Shown: positions 29,119 through 38,513, numbered from the stretch's first letter. The stretch is DNA of 64,000 bases from Enterobacter asburiae (GCF_008080435.1 NZ_VRKN01000003.1:62001-126000); one strand, 5' to 3'. Program-made: numbers and translations. Notes: generated by a model not told the origin, from the sequence alone.

Positions 29119-29757
29119 CAGCAGCCTGTGCTGAATGAGCCACTCGACCTGCTGCTGAACCTCTTGCTCGTGTTCCTGTGCTAACGCCCGTTGCAGCGGA
29201 ACATGGCGGAAGAACGCGGCCCAAAATGCACGCTTGCGCTCCCGGTCACCGCATGCGCCGTTAACCCTTTCACGCAGCGCCCCCGCCAGCTGCACGCTTT
29301 CCCGCATGCCCGGGGGAAGATGAGCGGCGACATGCGCTTTGAGGATCTTGCTGTAGACCGGCGCGTTGCCCCCGCAGCTCAGCGCAATAATGACCGGCGA
29401 ATGGTCGATAACGGCCGGCGAGATAAAGGTGGCAGCTGAGGGGTCGTTTACGACATTGCAAAAGATACGCTCCGCGCTGGCGGCCCCGGCGACCTGACGG
29501 TTCACCTGCGGATCGCTGGTTGCGGCAATGACCAGCCAGCATGATTGCAGATACTGCGGCGCAAACGTCGCCGGGAACCACTCGATGTCACCGCAAGCGT
29601 GCAGGCTGGCGAGTTCCGGCGTCAGGGTGGGCGCAACCAGATGCAGCACCGCCCCGGCCGCCAGCAGCCCCTTCGCCTTGTGCGTCGCCACCTGCCCGCC
29701 ACCGACGATCAGGCAGAGTTTCCCCTTCAGGTTGCAAAAAATCGGGAAATAGTCCAT
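29110..29757 (-). CDS. Stand-alone precorrin-2 dehydrogenase / sirohydrochlorin chelatase (CysG N-terminal half)
   Basis: A 215-residue protein co-linear with residues 1-215 of CysG but lacking the methyltransferase half. MDYFPIFCNLKGK, IVGGGQVATHKAKG and IFCNVVNDPSAATFISPA are diagnostic. It oxidises precorrin-2 to sirohydrochlorin with NAD+. Two differences from CysG are visible. Position 128, a phosphorylated Ser in Salmonella CysG, is Cys (LSCGG). Position 104, an important Asp, is Asn followed by Asp105. Chelatase activity may therefore be altered and is unneeded here because CbiK is present. It is the last gene after cobA and cobD. Confidence 0.88.
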   Translation of the reverse strand: MDYFPIFCNLKGKLCLIVGGGQVATHKAKGLLAAGAVLHLVAPTLTPELASLHACGDIEWFPATFAPQYLQSCWLVIAATSDPQVNRQVAGAASAERIFCNVVNDPSAATFISPAVIDHSPVIIALSCGGNAPVYSKILKAHVAAHLPPGMRESVQLAGALRERVNGACGDRERKRAFWAAFFRHVPLQRALAQEHEQEVQQQVEWLIQHRLLSE

Positions 29758-29761
29758 CGCC

Positions 29762-30832
29762 TTAGCCTTTTAAAACGTGAGTCAGAGCGGCAATAAACCG
29801 GCGGTTCTCCGCTTCGGTACGCACGGCAATCCGGTAGTAATCGCGATCGAGCCCTGGGTAGTTTTCACAGTGGCGGATAAGAATGTGATGGCCGAGCAGC
29901 GCCGCCTTCAGGTCGAAACCCTGACGCAGGCAGCGGAAGAAAATAAAATTGGCCTGCGGCTCCCAGACCACCAGCGATGAAAAGCGCGTCATCGCCTGCC
30001 ACAGGAAATCCCGCTCCCGGGCGATACAGGCATGGCTGCGAGCAATATAGTCCTCATCCGACAACAAATGTTGCCCCACAAGCGCCGAGAAGGCATTCAC
30101 GGACCAGGGCTCGCGGGTGCGTTTCAACTGGCGAATGATTTGCGTATTTCCGCTCAGCAGATACCCAAGGCGCAGTCCGGGAATGGCAAAGAACTTCGTC
30201 AGGGACCGCAGCAGGTAAAGATAGCGTGACTCCGCCAGCCGTGGCGCCAGCGTGGAGCCCTGCGGCAGAAAATCGATGAACGCTTCATCCACAATCAGCG
30301 AAATCTGCAGCGCTTCGCACAGCGAGGCCAGCCGGTCGAGAAGATCGGCATCAGGCATGAGTCCGGTAGGGTTGTTTGGCGTCGCGATGAACAGGCAATC
30401 GGGCCTGTGCGCGCGAACGGCGTCCAGTATAGAAACATCCACCTGGAACCCGTTCTGCTCACTCAGCGCATAGTCGATTATCTCGCAATCCTGCTGCTGT
30501 AATGCCCGGCGATATTCGGCAAAACCCGGCACCAGCAGCATCGCCCGGCGAGGGGCAAGCGTGCGCACCAGGCCATAGATCAACTCCGTTTCGCCATTCC
30601 CGGCAATCGTCTGGTCATAGTCACACCGACTGGCGCTGGCCAGCGCCTGATGAAGATGACGGTATTCAACGTCCGGGTACTGCATGATGATATCCAGATG
30701 GGACACAATGAGCGACCTGACGCGCTCGGGTAGCCCTAACGGATTGATATTCGCGCTAAAGTCCAATAGCAACTCGGGATCGATCCCCAACTGCAGCCCC
30801 GTTTCCAGGACGTTACCACCATGCTCACTCAT
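29762..30832 (-). CDS. cobD: Threonine-phosphate decarboxylase
   Basis: A 356-residue PLP enzyme that converts L-threonine phosphate to (R)-1-amino-2-propanol phosphate for CbiB. The N-terminus SEHGGNVLETG, the DFSANINPLGLP motif, TPNNPTG and the PLP-lysine segment SLTKFFAIPGLRLGY (Lys213) are all present. ATG at 30832 is preferred; an in-frame GTG at 30841 lacks a ribosome site. The neighbouring pduX makes its substrate. Confidence 0.94.
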   Translation of the reverse strand: MSEHGGNVLETGLQLGIDPELLLDFSANINPLGLPERVRSLIVSHLDIIMQYPDVEYRHLHQALASASRCDYDQTIAGNGETELIYGLVRTLAPRRAMLLVPGFAEYRRALQQQDCEIIDYALSEQNGFQVDVSILDAVRAHRPDCLFIATPNNPTGLMPDADLLDRLASLCEALQISLIVDEAFIDFLPQGSTLAPRLAESRYLYLLRSLTKFFAIPGLRLGYLLSGNTQIIRQLKRTREPWSVNAFSALVGQHLLSDEDYIARSHACIARERDFLWQAMTRFSSLVVWEPQANFIFFRCLRQGFDLKAALLGHHILIRHCENYPGLDRDYYRIAVRTEAENRRFIAALTHVLKG

Positions 30833-30870
30833 GCGTTTCACTCGGTCATTTCGAAAATGTCAGGATAACA

Positions 30871-31641
30871 TCAGACAACAACCTGATTCAGCGCGATGTG
30901 TGATGCGGTAAACGCCAGTATCTCCTGCAGGTTGACCACCTCACCGACGACGATAAGCGCAGGAGCGTGCAGTTGTTGACGTTCAACCTCGAGGTGGATA
31001 TCGGTCAGCGTACCTTTGGCGACCTGCTGACGAGACTGGCTGGCATACATCACCACCGCCACCGGCGTCCCGGCGGACATGCCTCCCTCGATAAGCTGCT
31101 GGCAGATTTCCGTCAGCCGGGTCATTCCCATCAGAATGACCAGCGTTCCGTTGATTTGCGCCAGGGCATGCCAGTTTTGCGGGTCGTTTCCCTGGCACAT
31201 ATGGCCGGTCACAATATGAAAACTGGAGGCGTAATGACGGTGCGTGACCGGGATCCCGGCATAGGCCAGTCCGCCAATCGCGGAACTGATCCCCGGCACA
31301 ATTTCGAACGTCAGGCCGTCTTTCGCCAGCTGCTCGGCCTCTTCGCCCCCTCGGCCAAAAACGTAAGGATCCCCGCCTTTCAGGCGCACCACCTGCCGCC
31401 CTTCCCCGGCATGCTTGACCAACAAAGCATTGATTTGTTCCTGAGGCACCGGATGATGGCTCGGGGTTTTACCGACATCAATAATCAGACAGCCTGCCGG
31501 AGCCTGAGCCAGAAGTTCAGGGTTAACCAGGCGATCGTGAACAATCACCTCCGCATGGCGGATACAGTGCAGACCTTTTACCGTAATTAAAGACGCATCG
31601 CCAGGCCCTGCCCCTACAAGCCAAACCTTCCCTTTACTCAT
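30871..31641 (-). CDS. cobA: Uroporphyrinogen-III C-methyltransferase (SUMT)
   Basis: A 256-residue tetrapyrrole methylase equivalent to the C-terminal half of CysG. It uses two SAM to make precorrin-2. VGAGPGDASLITVKG, RLKGGDPYVFGRGGEE and PGISSAIGGLAYAGIP are the diagnostic motifs. GAGGATATAACA precedes the ATG. Together with the stand-alone dehydrogenase two genes downstream it reconstitutes CysG as two polypeptides dedicated to corrinoid synthesis. The symbol follows the Pseudomonas cobA (SUMT) usage, not the Salmonella adenosyltransferase. Confidence 0.92.
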   Translation of the reverse strand: MSKGKVWLVGAGPGDASLITVKGLHCIRHAEVIVHDRLVNPELLAQAPAGCLIIDVGKTPSHHPVPQEQINALLVKHAGEGRQVVRLKGGDPYVFGRGGEEAEQLAKDGLTFEIVPGISSAIGGLAYAGIPVTHRHYASSFHIVTGHMCQGNDPQNWHALAQINGTLVILMGMTRLTEICQQLIEGGMSAGTPVAVVMYASQSRQQVAKGTLTDIHLEVERQQLHAPALIVVGEVVNLQEILAFTASHIALNQVVV

Positions 31642-32159
31642 TGTTATATCCTCAGATTAAATATTCAAAGACGCAAGAAAGCGGATAATTAAAATTAGCG
31701 CTGAATTATACCTCCCCTCCACGCGTCAAAAATTTGATGTATTTATCACTCTTTCTTAATTTTACGAATGGCGTTTATGACCAATATCAATAAAACAGTG
31801 AATACCGCCTTTCCTCTGCCATCACGACATTATTGCCTTGATCATTATGCTTAAAAAAACATATTAACTACCCTCGACAATAAAACAGGCGCGCGATCAC
31901 AAATATTACAATGGTTTTGTCAGTGACGTTTACAGATAAATATCAAACCCAAAATAAAGAACACACAAGCAATTGATATAAAACACTTTTAAATGTTACG
32001 CCATTACCATCATCATTTTTGGAAGGATTTTTTGAAAATAGATCAATTGCTTCCCTTTCGTCTTCAAAACACACTCCAAGACCATTAACAGACCCAATGT
32101 ACATTAACCGTTTTTAATACCCACTTTATTTTAACTATCAGCCCTACAGAGGATTACCC
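31642..32159. promoter_or_regulatory. Divergent promoter region of cobA(SUMT) and glmS
   Basis: 518 bp of AT-rich sequence between divergent genes, with no credible coding frame. CAGAT-AAAT-ATCAA at 31933-31946 is a possible FNR site (8 of 10 consensus positions, correct spacing). No cobalamin B12 box is present, so glutamate mutase does not appear to be riboswitch controlled. The site 5' of glmS, AGAGGATTACCC, is the ribosome site. Confidence 0.35.
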
Positions 32160-32609
32160 ATGAAGAAATCAACACTTGTCATTGGCGTCATTGGTGCTGA
32201 CTGCCATGCGGTAGGTAATAAAGTTCTGGATCGTGTTTTTACTTCCCATGATTTCCACGTCATCAATCTTGGTGTGATGGTGAGCCAGGATGAATATATT
32301 GATGCGGCCATCGAAACGGGTGCTGATGCTATTGTCGTTTCATCCATCTACGGCCATGGCGACATCGACTGCCTGGGGTTGCGTGAGCGCTGCATCGAAC
32401 GCGGTATCGGCGATATTCTGCTTTTTGTTGGCGGTAATCTGGTCGTAGGTAAGCACGATTTCGCCGATATCGAAGCCAAATTCAAAGAGATGGGTTTCAA
32501 CCGGGTGTTCGCCCCAAGTCACGACCTGGAAGACGTCTGTCAGCTGATGGCGAACGATATACAGCAGCGTCAGCGCGTTGAAGAGCTCTGTCTTGAAGAG
32601 GGCTTCTGA
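32160..32609 (+). CDS. glmS: Glutamate mutase, B12-binding S subunit
   Basis: A 149-residue subunit. The B12-binding motif D-x-H-x-x-G is at Asp14, His16 and Gly19 (GADCHAVGN), the same numbers as Clostridium GlmS. His16 is the axial cobalt ligand. With GlmE it interconverts L-glutamate and (2S,3S)-3-methylaspartate. GlmL overlaps its stop by one base, and the downstream gene order is that of the clostridial glutamate fermentation cluster. The symbol must not be confused with glucosamine-6-phosphate synthase. Confidence 0.95.
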   Translation: MKKSTLVIGVIGADCHAVGNKVLDRVFTSHDFHVINLGVMVSQDEYIDAAIETGADAIVVSSIYGHGDIDCLGLRERCIERGIGDILLFVGGNLVVGKHDFADIEAKFKEMGFNRVFAPSHDLEDVCQLMANDIQQRQRVEELCLEEGF

Positions 32610-33997
32610 TGCAAATCGTCTCAGTCGACATTGGCTCGACGTGGACCAAAGCCGCACTCTTCACGCCGGAGGGTGATGGGCTCACGTTGGTCAACCACGT
32701 TCTGACCCCGACGACGACCCACCACCTGGCGGAGGGTTTTTTTACCAGCCTGAACCAGGTGCTAAACGTTGCCGATGCGCGACCGTTGCTGAACAGCGGG
32801 GAGGTTACGCTGAAATACTCTTCGTCGGCAAAAGGCGGGCTCGCCGTTGCCGCAATGGGTCTGGTGCCGTCGATAACCCTGGAGTCAGCCAAAGTCACTG
32901 CCCATTCAGCGGGCGCCAAAATTGCCCAGTACTACTCCTACAAACTGAACCGCCACGATATCCACGCGCTGGAGGACTCCCCGCCGGACATTCTGCTGTT
33001 CACGGGCGGTACGGACGGCGGAGAAGAGAGCTACGGACTTGCCAATGCCCGCGCGCTGGCAGCGTCAAAGCTGGATTGCGCCATTATCTACGCCGGAAAT
33101 CGCGATATTCAGGACGACGTGCAGGCCATTCTTGGCCACAAAGACTTGATCACGGTCGACAACGTTTTGCCTGACCTCGATCACCCGAATCCGTATGCCG
33201 CCCGCAAGGCCATCTGCGATGTCTTTCTCTCCCGCATCGTGAAGGGGAAAGGACTGGACGTTATTGTCGGGGAAACCGGCGAAGAGCCGATGCCCACGCC
33301 GTGGACCGTCTACGAGCTGGTGAAAGCGATCAGCGATGTCGACAGCGCGTGGAAAGAATTCATGCTGATCGACATGGGCGGTGCCACCACTGACGTCTAC
33401 TCCGCCAGCGCCAATACGCTCTCCCCGGATACCGTTCTGCACGGCGTGCCTGAGCCGTTTGTGAAACGCACCGTAGAGGGAGACCTCGGCATGCGCGTCT
33501 CGGCGGCGGTGGTCGGCGAAAGTACGCAGGAACTGGTGAACGCGGTATTCGCCCATCAGCCTCAGCGCAAGGATGCTTTTTATGGCTATCTGCGCCATCT
33601 GGTCGCGCATCCGGACTATCTGCCTGTCACCGAAGAAGAAAAGCATTTCGACACGCTGCTGGCCGGGCTGTGCGTGGGATACGCCAGCGAGCGCCATGCC
33701 GGCACCAAAAAACAGGTCTGTACCTGCGTAGGCAACGTCGATTTGCAGATGGGACGCGATCTGACCACCGTACGCAAAGTGGTGGGCTCCGGGGGATGGC
33801 TCTCTCGCGCCAGCCAGTTCGATATTCACCGCTGGCTGAAATACCGCGAGCTGGACGACAGCAGCAGACGCGTTCTTTTACCCGGGCAGTTTGACTATTA
33901 CCGCGATGCAAAAGGTCTGCTTCCTCTGCTGGCAAATGTCGCCAGGCTGGACCCGCAGGCGGCGGCTCGCACCAGTATTCATTGTTTAACCCTATAA
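32609..33997 (+). CDS. glmL: Glutamate mutase accessory protein (MutL/GlmL)
   Basis: A 462-residue ASKHA-type ATPase with VDIGSTWTKAALF (phosphate-1 motif), LLFTGGTDGGEE and LIDMGGATTDVYS. The family lies between the mutase subunits in glutamate fermenters and is thought to repair or reactivate the cobalamin-bound mutase, as other B12 enzymes have reactivases. It starts on the last base of glmS and ends 18 bp before glmE. Confidence 0.92.
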   Translation: MQIVSVDIGSTWTKAALFTPEGDGLTLVNHVLTPTTTHHLAEGFFTSLNQVLNVADARPLLNSGEVTLKYSSSAKGGLAVAAMGLVPSITLESAKVTAHSAGAKIAQYYSYKLNRHDIHALEDSPPDILLFTGGTDGGEESYGLANARALAASKLDCAIIYAGNRDIQDDVQAILGHKDLITVDNVLPDLDHPNPYAARKAICDVFLSRIVKGKGLDVIVGETGEEPMPTPWTVYELVKAISDVDSAWKEFMLIDMGGATTDVYSASANTLSPDTVLHGVPEPFVKRTVEGDLGMRVSAAVVGESTQELVNAVFAHQPQRKDAFYGYLRHLVAHPDYLPVTEEEKHFDTLLAGLCVGYASERHAGTKKQVCTCVGNVDLQMGRDLTTVRKVVGSGGWLSRASQFDIHRWLKYRELDDSSRRVLLPGQFDYYRDAKGLLPLLANVARLDPQAAARTSIHCLTL

Positions 33998-34015
33998 AAC
34001 CTAAGGCAGCAACGA

Positions 34016-35461
34016 ATGGAACTTCGAAATAAAAAGCTAACCCATGACGAATTCATGACTGAGCGGAAACAGGTCTTGCAAACCTGGCATACCGGCAAGG
34101 ACGTTGAGAACTTCGAAGATGGCGTGAAGTACCAGCAAACCATTCCTGAGCAAAAACGCTTTTCTCACGCCCTACTGAAGGCGGACCAGGAAGGTAAAAC
34201 CCTGAGCCAGCCGCGCGCAGGCGTAGCGCTGATGGATGAACACATCGCCCTGCTCAAAACGCTGCAGGACGATTGTGATTTGCTGCCCAGCACCATCGAC
34301 GCCTATACCCGTCTGAATCGCTATGAAGAGGCGGCGGTAGGGATCCAAAAATCCATCGAAGCGGGCACCTCCAAACTTAACGGCTTACCGGTCGTCAACC
34401 ACGGCGTCGCCGCCTGCCGTCGCATGACTGAAGCGCTGGAGAAACCGATTCAGGTACGTCACGGCACGCCGGATGCGCGCCTGCTGGCGGAGATCGCAAT
34501 GGCCAGCGGCTTTACCAGCTATGAAGGCGGCGGTATCTCCTACAACATTCCATACGCTAAGCGCGTCACTCTGGAAAAATCCATCCGCGACTGGCAGTAC
34601 TGCGACCGCCTGATGGGCCTGTACGAGGAGAACGGCATTCGCATTAACCGTGAACCGTTTGGCCCGCTGACCGGCACCCTGATCCCGCCGTTTGTGTCCC
34701 ACTCGGTGGCGATTATCGAAGGTCTGCTGGCGCTGGAACAGGGTGTGAAGTCAATCACCGTTGGCTACGGCCAGGTCGGTAGCCTGACGCAGGATATCGC
34801 CGCTATTCAGGCTCTGCGCGAGCTGTCCCACGAATATTTCCATAACCACGGCTTTGACGATTACGAGCTGAGCACCGTCTTCCACCAGTGGATGGGCGGC
34901 TTCCCGGAAGATGAGTCGAAAGCGTTTGCGATTATCTCCTGGGGCGCAGCGGTTGCCGGTATGTCCGGGGCGACCAAAGTGATCACCAAGAGCCCGCACG
35001 AAGCGTTCGGTATTCCGACCGCCGCCGCAAACGCCCAGGGGCTGAAGGCCTCGCGTCAGATGCTCAACATGGTCAGCGATCAGAAATTCCCGCCGTGTGC
35101 TGCCGTCGAGCAGGAAGTCGAGCTCATTAAGAGCGAAGTCCGCGCCGTGCTGAAGAGAGTCTTCGAGCTGGGCAACGGCGATGTCGCGCGCGGGACGGTG
35201 CTGGCGTTTGAAGCTGGCGTGCTGGACGTGCCGTTCGCCCCCGCCTCCTGCAACGCGGGCAAAATTCTGCCGGTTCGTGATAACGCCGGCGCCATTCGCG
35301 TGCTGGAAGCCGGCGCGGTTCCGCTGCCGAAAGATATCCTCGCCCTGCATCACGATTACGTCGCCGAGCGCGCGCGTTTTGAAGGCCGTAAGCCCTCATT
35401 CCAGATGGTTGTTGATGACATCAACGCGGTATCCCACAGTAAATTAATAGGAAGACCATAA
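34016..35461 (+). CDS. glmE: Glutamate mutase, catalytic epsilon subunit
   Basis: A 481-residue TIM-barrel subunit that holds substrate and the adenosyl group of the coenzyme. The stretches VRHGTPDARLLAEIAMASG, GGISYNIPYAK and EPFGPLTGTLIPP match the GlmE family, and the length is like Clostridium GlmE (483). It works with GlmS. Its stop overlaps the start of the ammonia-lyase gene by one base. Confidence 0.95.
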   Translation: MELRNKKLTHDEFMTERKQVLQTWHTGKDVENFEDGVKYQQTIPEQKRFSHALLKADQEGKTLSQPRAGVALMDEHIALLKTLQDDCDLLPSTIDAYTRLNRYEEAAVGIQKSIEAGTSKLNGLPVVNHGVAACRRMTEALEKPIQVRHGTPDARLLAEIAMASGFTSYEGGGISYNIPYAKRVTLEKSIRDWQYCDRLMGLYEENGIRINREPFGPLTGTLIPPFVSHSVAIIEGLLALEQGVKSITVGYGQVGSLTQDIAAIQALRELSHEYFHNHGFDDYELSTVFHQWMGGFPEDESKAFAIISWGAAVAGMSGATKVITKSPHEAFGIPTAAANAQGLKASRQMLNMVSDQKFPPCAAVEQEVELIKSEVRAVLKRVFELGNGDVARGTVLAFEAGVLDVPFAPASCNAGKILPVRDNAGAIRVLEAGAVPLPKDILALHHDYVAERARFEGRKPSFQMVVDDINAVSHSKLIGRP

Positions 35462-36702
35462 TGAAAATTAAACAGGCCCTTTTCACCGCAGGCTACTCCT
35501 CATTCTATTTCGACGATCAGCAGGCCATCAAAAACGGCGCCGGGCATGACGGGTTTATCTATACCGGCGATCCGGTAACGCCTGGATTTACGTCCGTTCG
35601 TCAGGCGGGTGAATGCGTCTCCGTACAGCTGATTCTGGAAAACGGCGCGGTGGCGGTGGGCGATTGCGCAGCGGTGCAATATTCAGGTGCAGGCGGTCGT
35701 GACCCGCTGTTCCTGGCTGAACACTTCATTCCATTCCTCAACGATCACATCAAGCCGCTGCTGGAAGGCCGTGACGTTGACCGGTTCCTGACGAACGCCC
35801 GCTTCTTTGACGAACTGCGTATAGACGGCCATCTGCTGCATACCGCCGTACGCTATGGCCTGTCGCAGGCGCTGCTCGACGCGGCGGCACTGGCGACCGG
35901 TCGTCTGAAAACGGAAGTCGTGTGTGATGAATGGCAACTGCCGTGCGTCCCGGAAGCCATTCCGTTATTTGGTCAGAGCGGCGACGACCGTTATATCGCC
36001 GTCGACAAGATGATCCTTAAAGGCGTTGACGTACTGCCGCATGCGCTTATCAACAACGTGGAAGAGAAGCTGGGCCTGAAGGGGGAAAAACTGCGTGAGT
36101 ATGTGCGCTGGTTATCCGACCGCATTTTAAGCCTGCGCACCAGCCCGCGCTATCACCCGACGCTGCACATCGACGTGTACGGCACCATCGGTCTGATTTT
36201 CGATATGGATCCGGTACGTTGCGCCGCGTATATCGCCAGCCTCGAAAAAGAGGCCCAGGGCCTGCCGCTGTACATCGAGGGGCCGGTGGATGCGGGTAAC
36301 AAGCCGGATCAGATCCGCCTGCTGACCGCCATCACCCACGAGCTGATGCGTCTGGGTTCCGGCGTGAAAATCGTTGCCGATGAGTGGTGTAACACCTATC
36401 AGGACATTGTGGACTTCACCGATGCGGGCAGCTGCCATATGGTGCAGATTAAAACCCCGGATCTGGGCGGTATTCACAACATCGTTGATGCGGTGCTGTA
36501 TTGCAACAAACACGGTATGGAAGCCTATCAGGGCGGTACCTGTAACGAAACGGAAATCAGCGCCCGCACCTGCGTACACGTGGCCCTCGCCGCTCGCCCA
36601 ATGCGCATGCTGATCAAACCGGGCATGGGCTTCGATGAAGGTCTTAACATCGTGTTTAACGAGATGAACCGCACCATCGCACTGTTGCAAACTAAGGATT
36701 AA
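35461..36702 (+). CDS. mal: Methylaspartate ammonia-lyase
   Basis: A 413-residue enolase-superfamily enzyme that removes ammonia from 3-methylaspartate to give mesaconate. The catalytic residues known from Citrobacter amalonaticus MAL appear at the same numbers: His194 (VLPHAL) and Lys331 (VQIKTPD). The Mg2+ ligands Asp238 (HIDVY), Glu273 (YIEGP) and Asp307 (VADEW) do too. Total length is also identical. It is coupled to glmE and followed 3 bp later by the AtuA-like gene. Confidence 0.97.
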   Translation: MKIKQALFTAGYSSFYFDDQQAIKNGAGHDGFIYTGDPVTPGFTSVRQAGECVSVQLILENGAVAVGDCAAVQYSGAGGRDPLFLAEHFIPFLNDHIKPLLEGRDVDRFLTNARFFDELRIDGHLLHTAVRYGLSQALLDAAALATGRLKTEVVCDEWQLPCVPEAIPLFGQSGDDRYIAVDKMILKGVDVLPHALINNVEEKLGLKGEKLREYVRWLSDRILSLRTSPRYHPTLHIDVYGTIGLIFDMDPVRCAAYIASLEKEAQGLPLYIEGPVDAGNKPDQIRLLTAITHELMRLGSGVKIVADEWCNTYQDIVDFTDAGSCHMVQIKTPDLGGIHNIVDAVLYCNKHGMEAYQGGTCNETEISARTCVHVALAARPMRMLIKPGMGFDEGLNIVFNEMNRTIALLQTKD

Positions 36703-36705
36703 GAG

Positions 36706-38076
36706 ATGGCACGTACATTTAAGATCTTATCGCCAACGGCTATCCTGGGTTATGGCTTCCCGGAAGAGAGTTTTCGTAAGGCCATGGAAGCGTCGCCGGA
36801 TCTTATTGCTGTTGACGCGGGCTCTTCCGACCCTGGCCCCCACTATCTGGGGGCGGGTAAGCCTTTCACCGACCGGGCGGGGGTAAAACGCGATCTGCGC
36901 TATATGATCGTGGCTGGCGTTAAGCACAACATTCCGGTGGTGATCGGGACCGCCGGTGGGTCCGGCGCCGCGCCGCATCTGGAGTGGTGCCGACAGATAA
37001 TCCTTGAGATTGCGCAGGAAGAGAAGCTCTCGTTCTCTATGGCGCTGATCCCGTCGGATGTCGATAAAGCCACCGTGCATCAGGCGCTGGATAACGGGAA
37101 AATCACCGCCCTGGATTTCGTCCCGGCGCTGACCCACGAGGCCATCGAAGAGAGCACCTATATTGTGGCGCAGATGGGTATCGAACCTTTCCAGCGGGCG
37201 CTGGCAGCCGGGGCACAGGTAGTGCTGGGCGGACGGGCGTACGATCCGGCCTGCTTTGCCGCGCTGCCCATCATGCAGGGCTTTGATGAAGGTCTGGCGC
37301 TGCACTGCGGTAAGATCCTTGAGTGCGCGGCGATTGCCGCTACGCCGGGGTCCGGTTCCGACTGCGCGATGGGCATCATTGACGATAACGGCTTTACGCT
37401 GAAAACGTTTAATCCGAAGCGTAAATTCACCGAAACGTCGGCGGCGGCGCACACTCTGTATGAGAAATCCGACCCGTACTTCCTGCCGGGGCCGGGCGGC
37501 GTCCTGAACCTGAAAGGGTGCAGCTTCAAAGCGGTCAACGAGGGCGAAGTATACGTCAGCGGTTCCCGCCACGAAGAAACGCCGTATGCGCTGAAGCTGG
37601 AAGGCGCCCGCCGGGTCGGCTTCCGCTGCCTGACCATTGCCGGTACGCGCGACCCGATCATGATTGCCGGGATCGATAACATCCTTGAAGAAGTGCAGGT
37701 CAGCGTGAAGCGCAACCTCTCGCTGAATGACGACAGCATCCGCATGACGTTCCACCTGTACGGTAAAAATGGCGTGATGGGCAACCATGAGCCGATGCAG
37801 TCTGCCGGGCACGAGCTGGGTATTCTGCTGGACGTGGTGGCCCCCACCCAGGATATCGCCAACAGCGTCTGTTCGCTGGTGCGCTCTACCCTGCTGCACT
37901 ACGGCTATGAAAACCGGATCGCAACAGCGGGCAACCTCGCGTTCCCGTTCTCCCCTTCCGACATTCAGAGCGGTCCGGTGTATGAGTTCTCAATCTACCA
38001 CCTGATCGAAGCGAGCGACGCGCTGCGTTTTGATTTCCACCTCGAACAGGTGACGCCAGAAGGAGTTCAGTTATGA
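36706..38076 (+). CDS. AtuA/DUF1446-family protein, function unknown
   Basis: A 456-residue soluble protein of the acyclic-terpene-utilisation AtuA / DUF1446 family. It shows the N-terminal ILGYGFPEESFRKAM, VDAGSSDPGPHYLGAGK and PVVIGTAGGSGAAPHLEW segments. The reaction catalysed by this family has not been established. It lies between the methylaspartate lyase and a DUF4387 gene whose start it overlaps by 4 bases, so the two probably form a complex. In the pathway context it could act on mesaconate, citramalate or a CoA derivative; this is inference. Confidence 0.8.
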   Translation: MARTFKILSPTAILGYGFPEESFRKAMEASPDLIAVDAGSSDPGPHYLGAGKPFTDRAGVKRDLRYMIVAGVKHNIPVVIGTAGGSGAAPHLEWCRQIILEIAQEEKLSFSMALIPSDVDKATVHQALDNGKITALDFVPALTHEAIEESTYIVAQMGIEPFQRALAAGAQVVLGGRAYDPACFAALPIMQGFDEGLALHCGKILECAAIAATPGSGSDCAMGIIDDNGFTLKTFNPKRKFTETSAAAHTLYEKSDPYFLPGPGGVLNLKGCSFKAVNEGEVYVSGSRHEETPYALKLEGARRVGFRCLTIAGTRDPIMIAGIDNILEEVQVSVKRNLSLNDDSIRMTFHLYGKNGVMGNHEPMQSAGHELGILLDVVAPTQDIANSVCSLVRSTLLHYGYENRIATAGNLAFPFSPSDIQSGPVYEFSIYHLIEASDALRFDFHLEQVTPEGVQL

Positions 38077-38390
38077 AACACGGTATTTGCTCACTGGCGC
38101 AGGTCATTCGTTCTAAAAACGCCGGACCGTATGAGCTGGTTCTGGATATTTTATTTAAAACGCGTGAAGACTATCAGCGGGTAAAAGCCTCGGAGCAATT
38201 AACGCCGCAGCTTATTGCCCGTTTATACAACGTCAAGCCTGACTTTATACATCGCATTATCTGGTTCGACCCGGCCAATGCGGTCAAAATCGTCATGCCG
38301 CGCGATATTATCTCCGGCAACGTCGGTGACAATGATGTCTATGGTGCCCAGCAGCATGCACCGTTATTAAGTATCGAGTTTGATCTGTAA
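38073..38390 (+). CDS. DUF4387 protein, probable partner of the AtuA-like protein
   Basis: A 105-residue protein with the DUF4387 pattern (LAQVIRSKNAGPYELVLDILF; IIWFDPANAVKIVMPRD). In other genomes DUF4387 is encoded next to, or fused to, AtuA/DUF1446 proteins, as recalled from family knowledge. Here it overlaps the AtuA-like gene by 4 bases. No catalytic motif is recognised. It is the last gene of the tightly packed block that starts with glmS. Confidence 0.8.
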   Translation: MKHGICSLAQVIRSKNAGPYELVLDILFKTREDYQRVKASEQLTPQLIARLYNVKPDFIHRIIWFDPANAVKIVMPRDIISGNVGDNDVYGAQQHAPLLSIEFDL

Positions 38391-38478
38391 CACTACAAAT
38401 ACAACAACGTCCATTGGGATATAGATATTTGCTGTATTACTGTATTCCAGATAATTCATGCGGTTGGTCACAACAAAC

Positions 38479-38513
38479 GTGCGTCTGAGCGGCTCATCAG
38501 GGCTCAGGCGCAC
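38479..38513 (+). repeat. Long inverted repeat upstream of the acidic amino-acid carrier gene
   Basis: A 12-bp stem GTGCGTCTGAGC / GCTCAGGCGCAC, with one G-U pair and an 11-base loop, lies 89 bp after the DUF4387 gene and 43 bp before the next start. It lacks a T-run, so it is more likely an RNA-processing or stability hairpin, or a weak terminator, than a strong terminator. Confidence 0.55.

Noticed and set aside
31642..32159. Possible second cobalamin riboswitch before glmS
   Set aside because: I looked for the B12 box on both strands and did not find it, and no matching closing stem is present.
36727..37899. 390-residue minus-strand open frame antisense to the AtuA-like gene
   Set aside because: Composition is that of a reverse-complement shadow, there is no ribosome site, and the sense gene is operon-linked with good homology.
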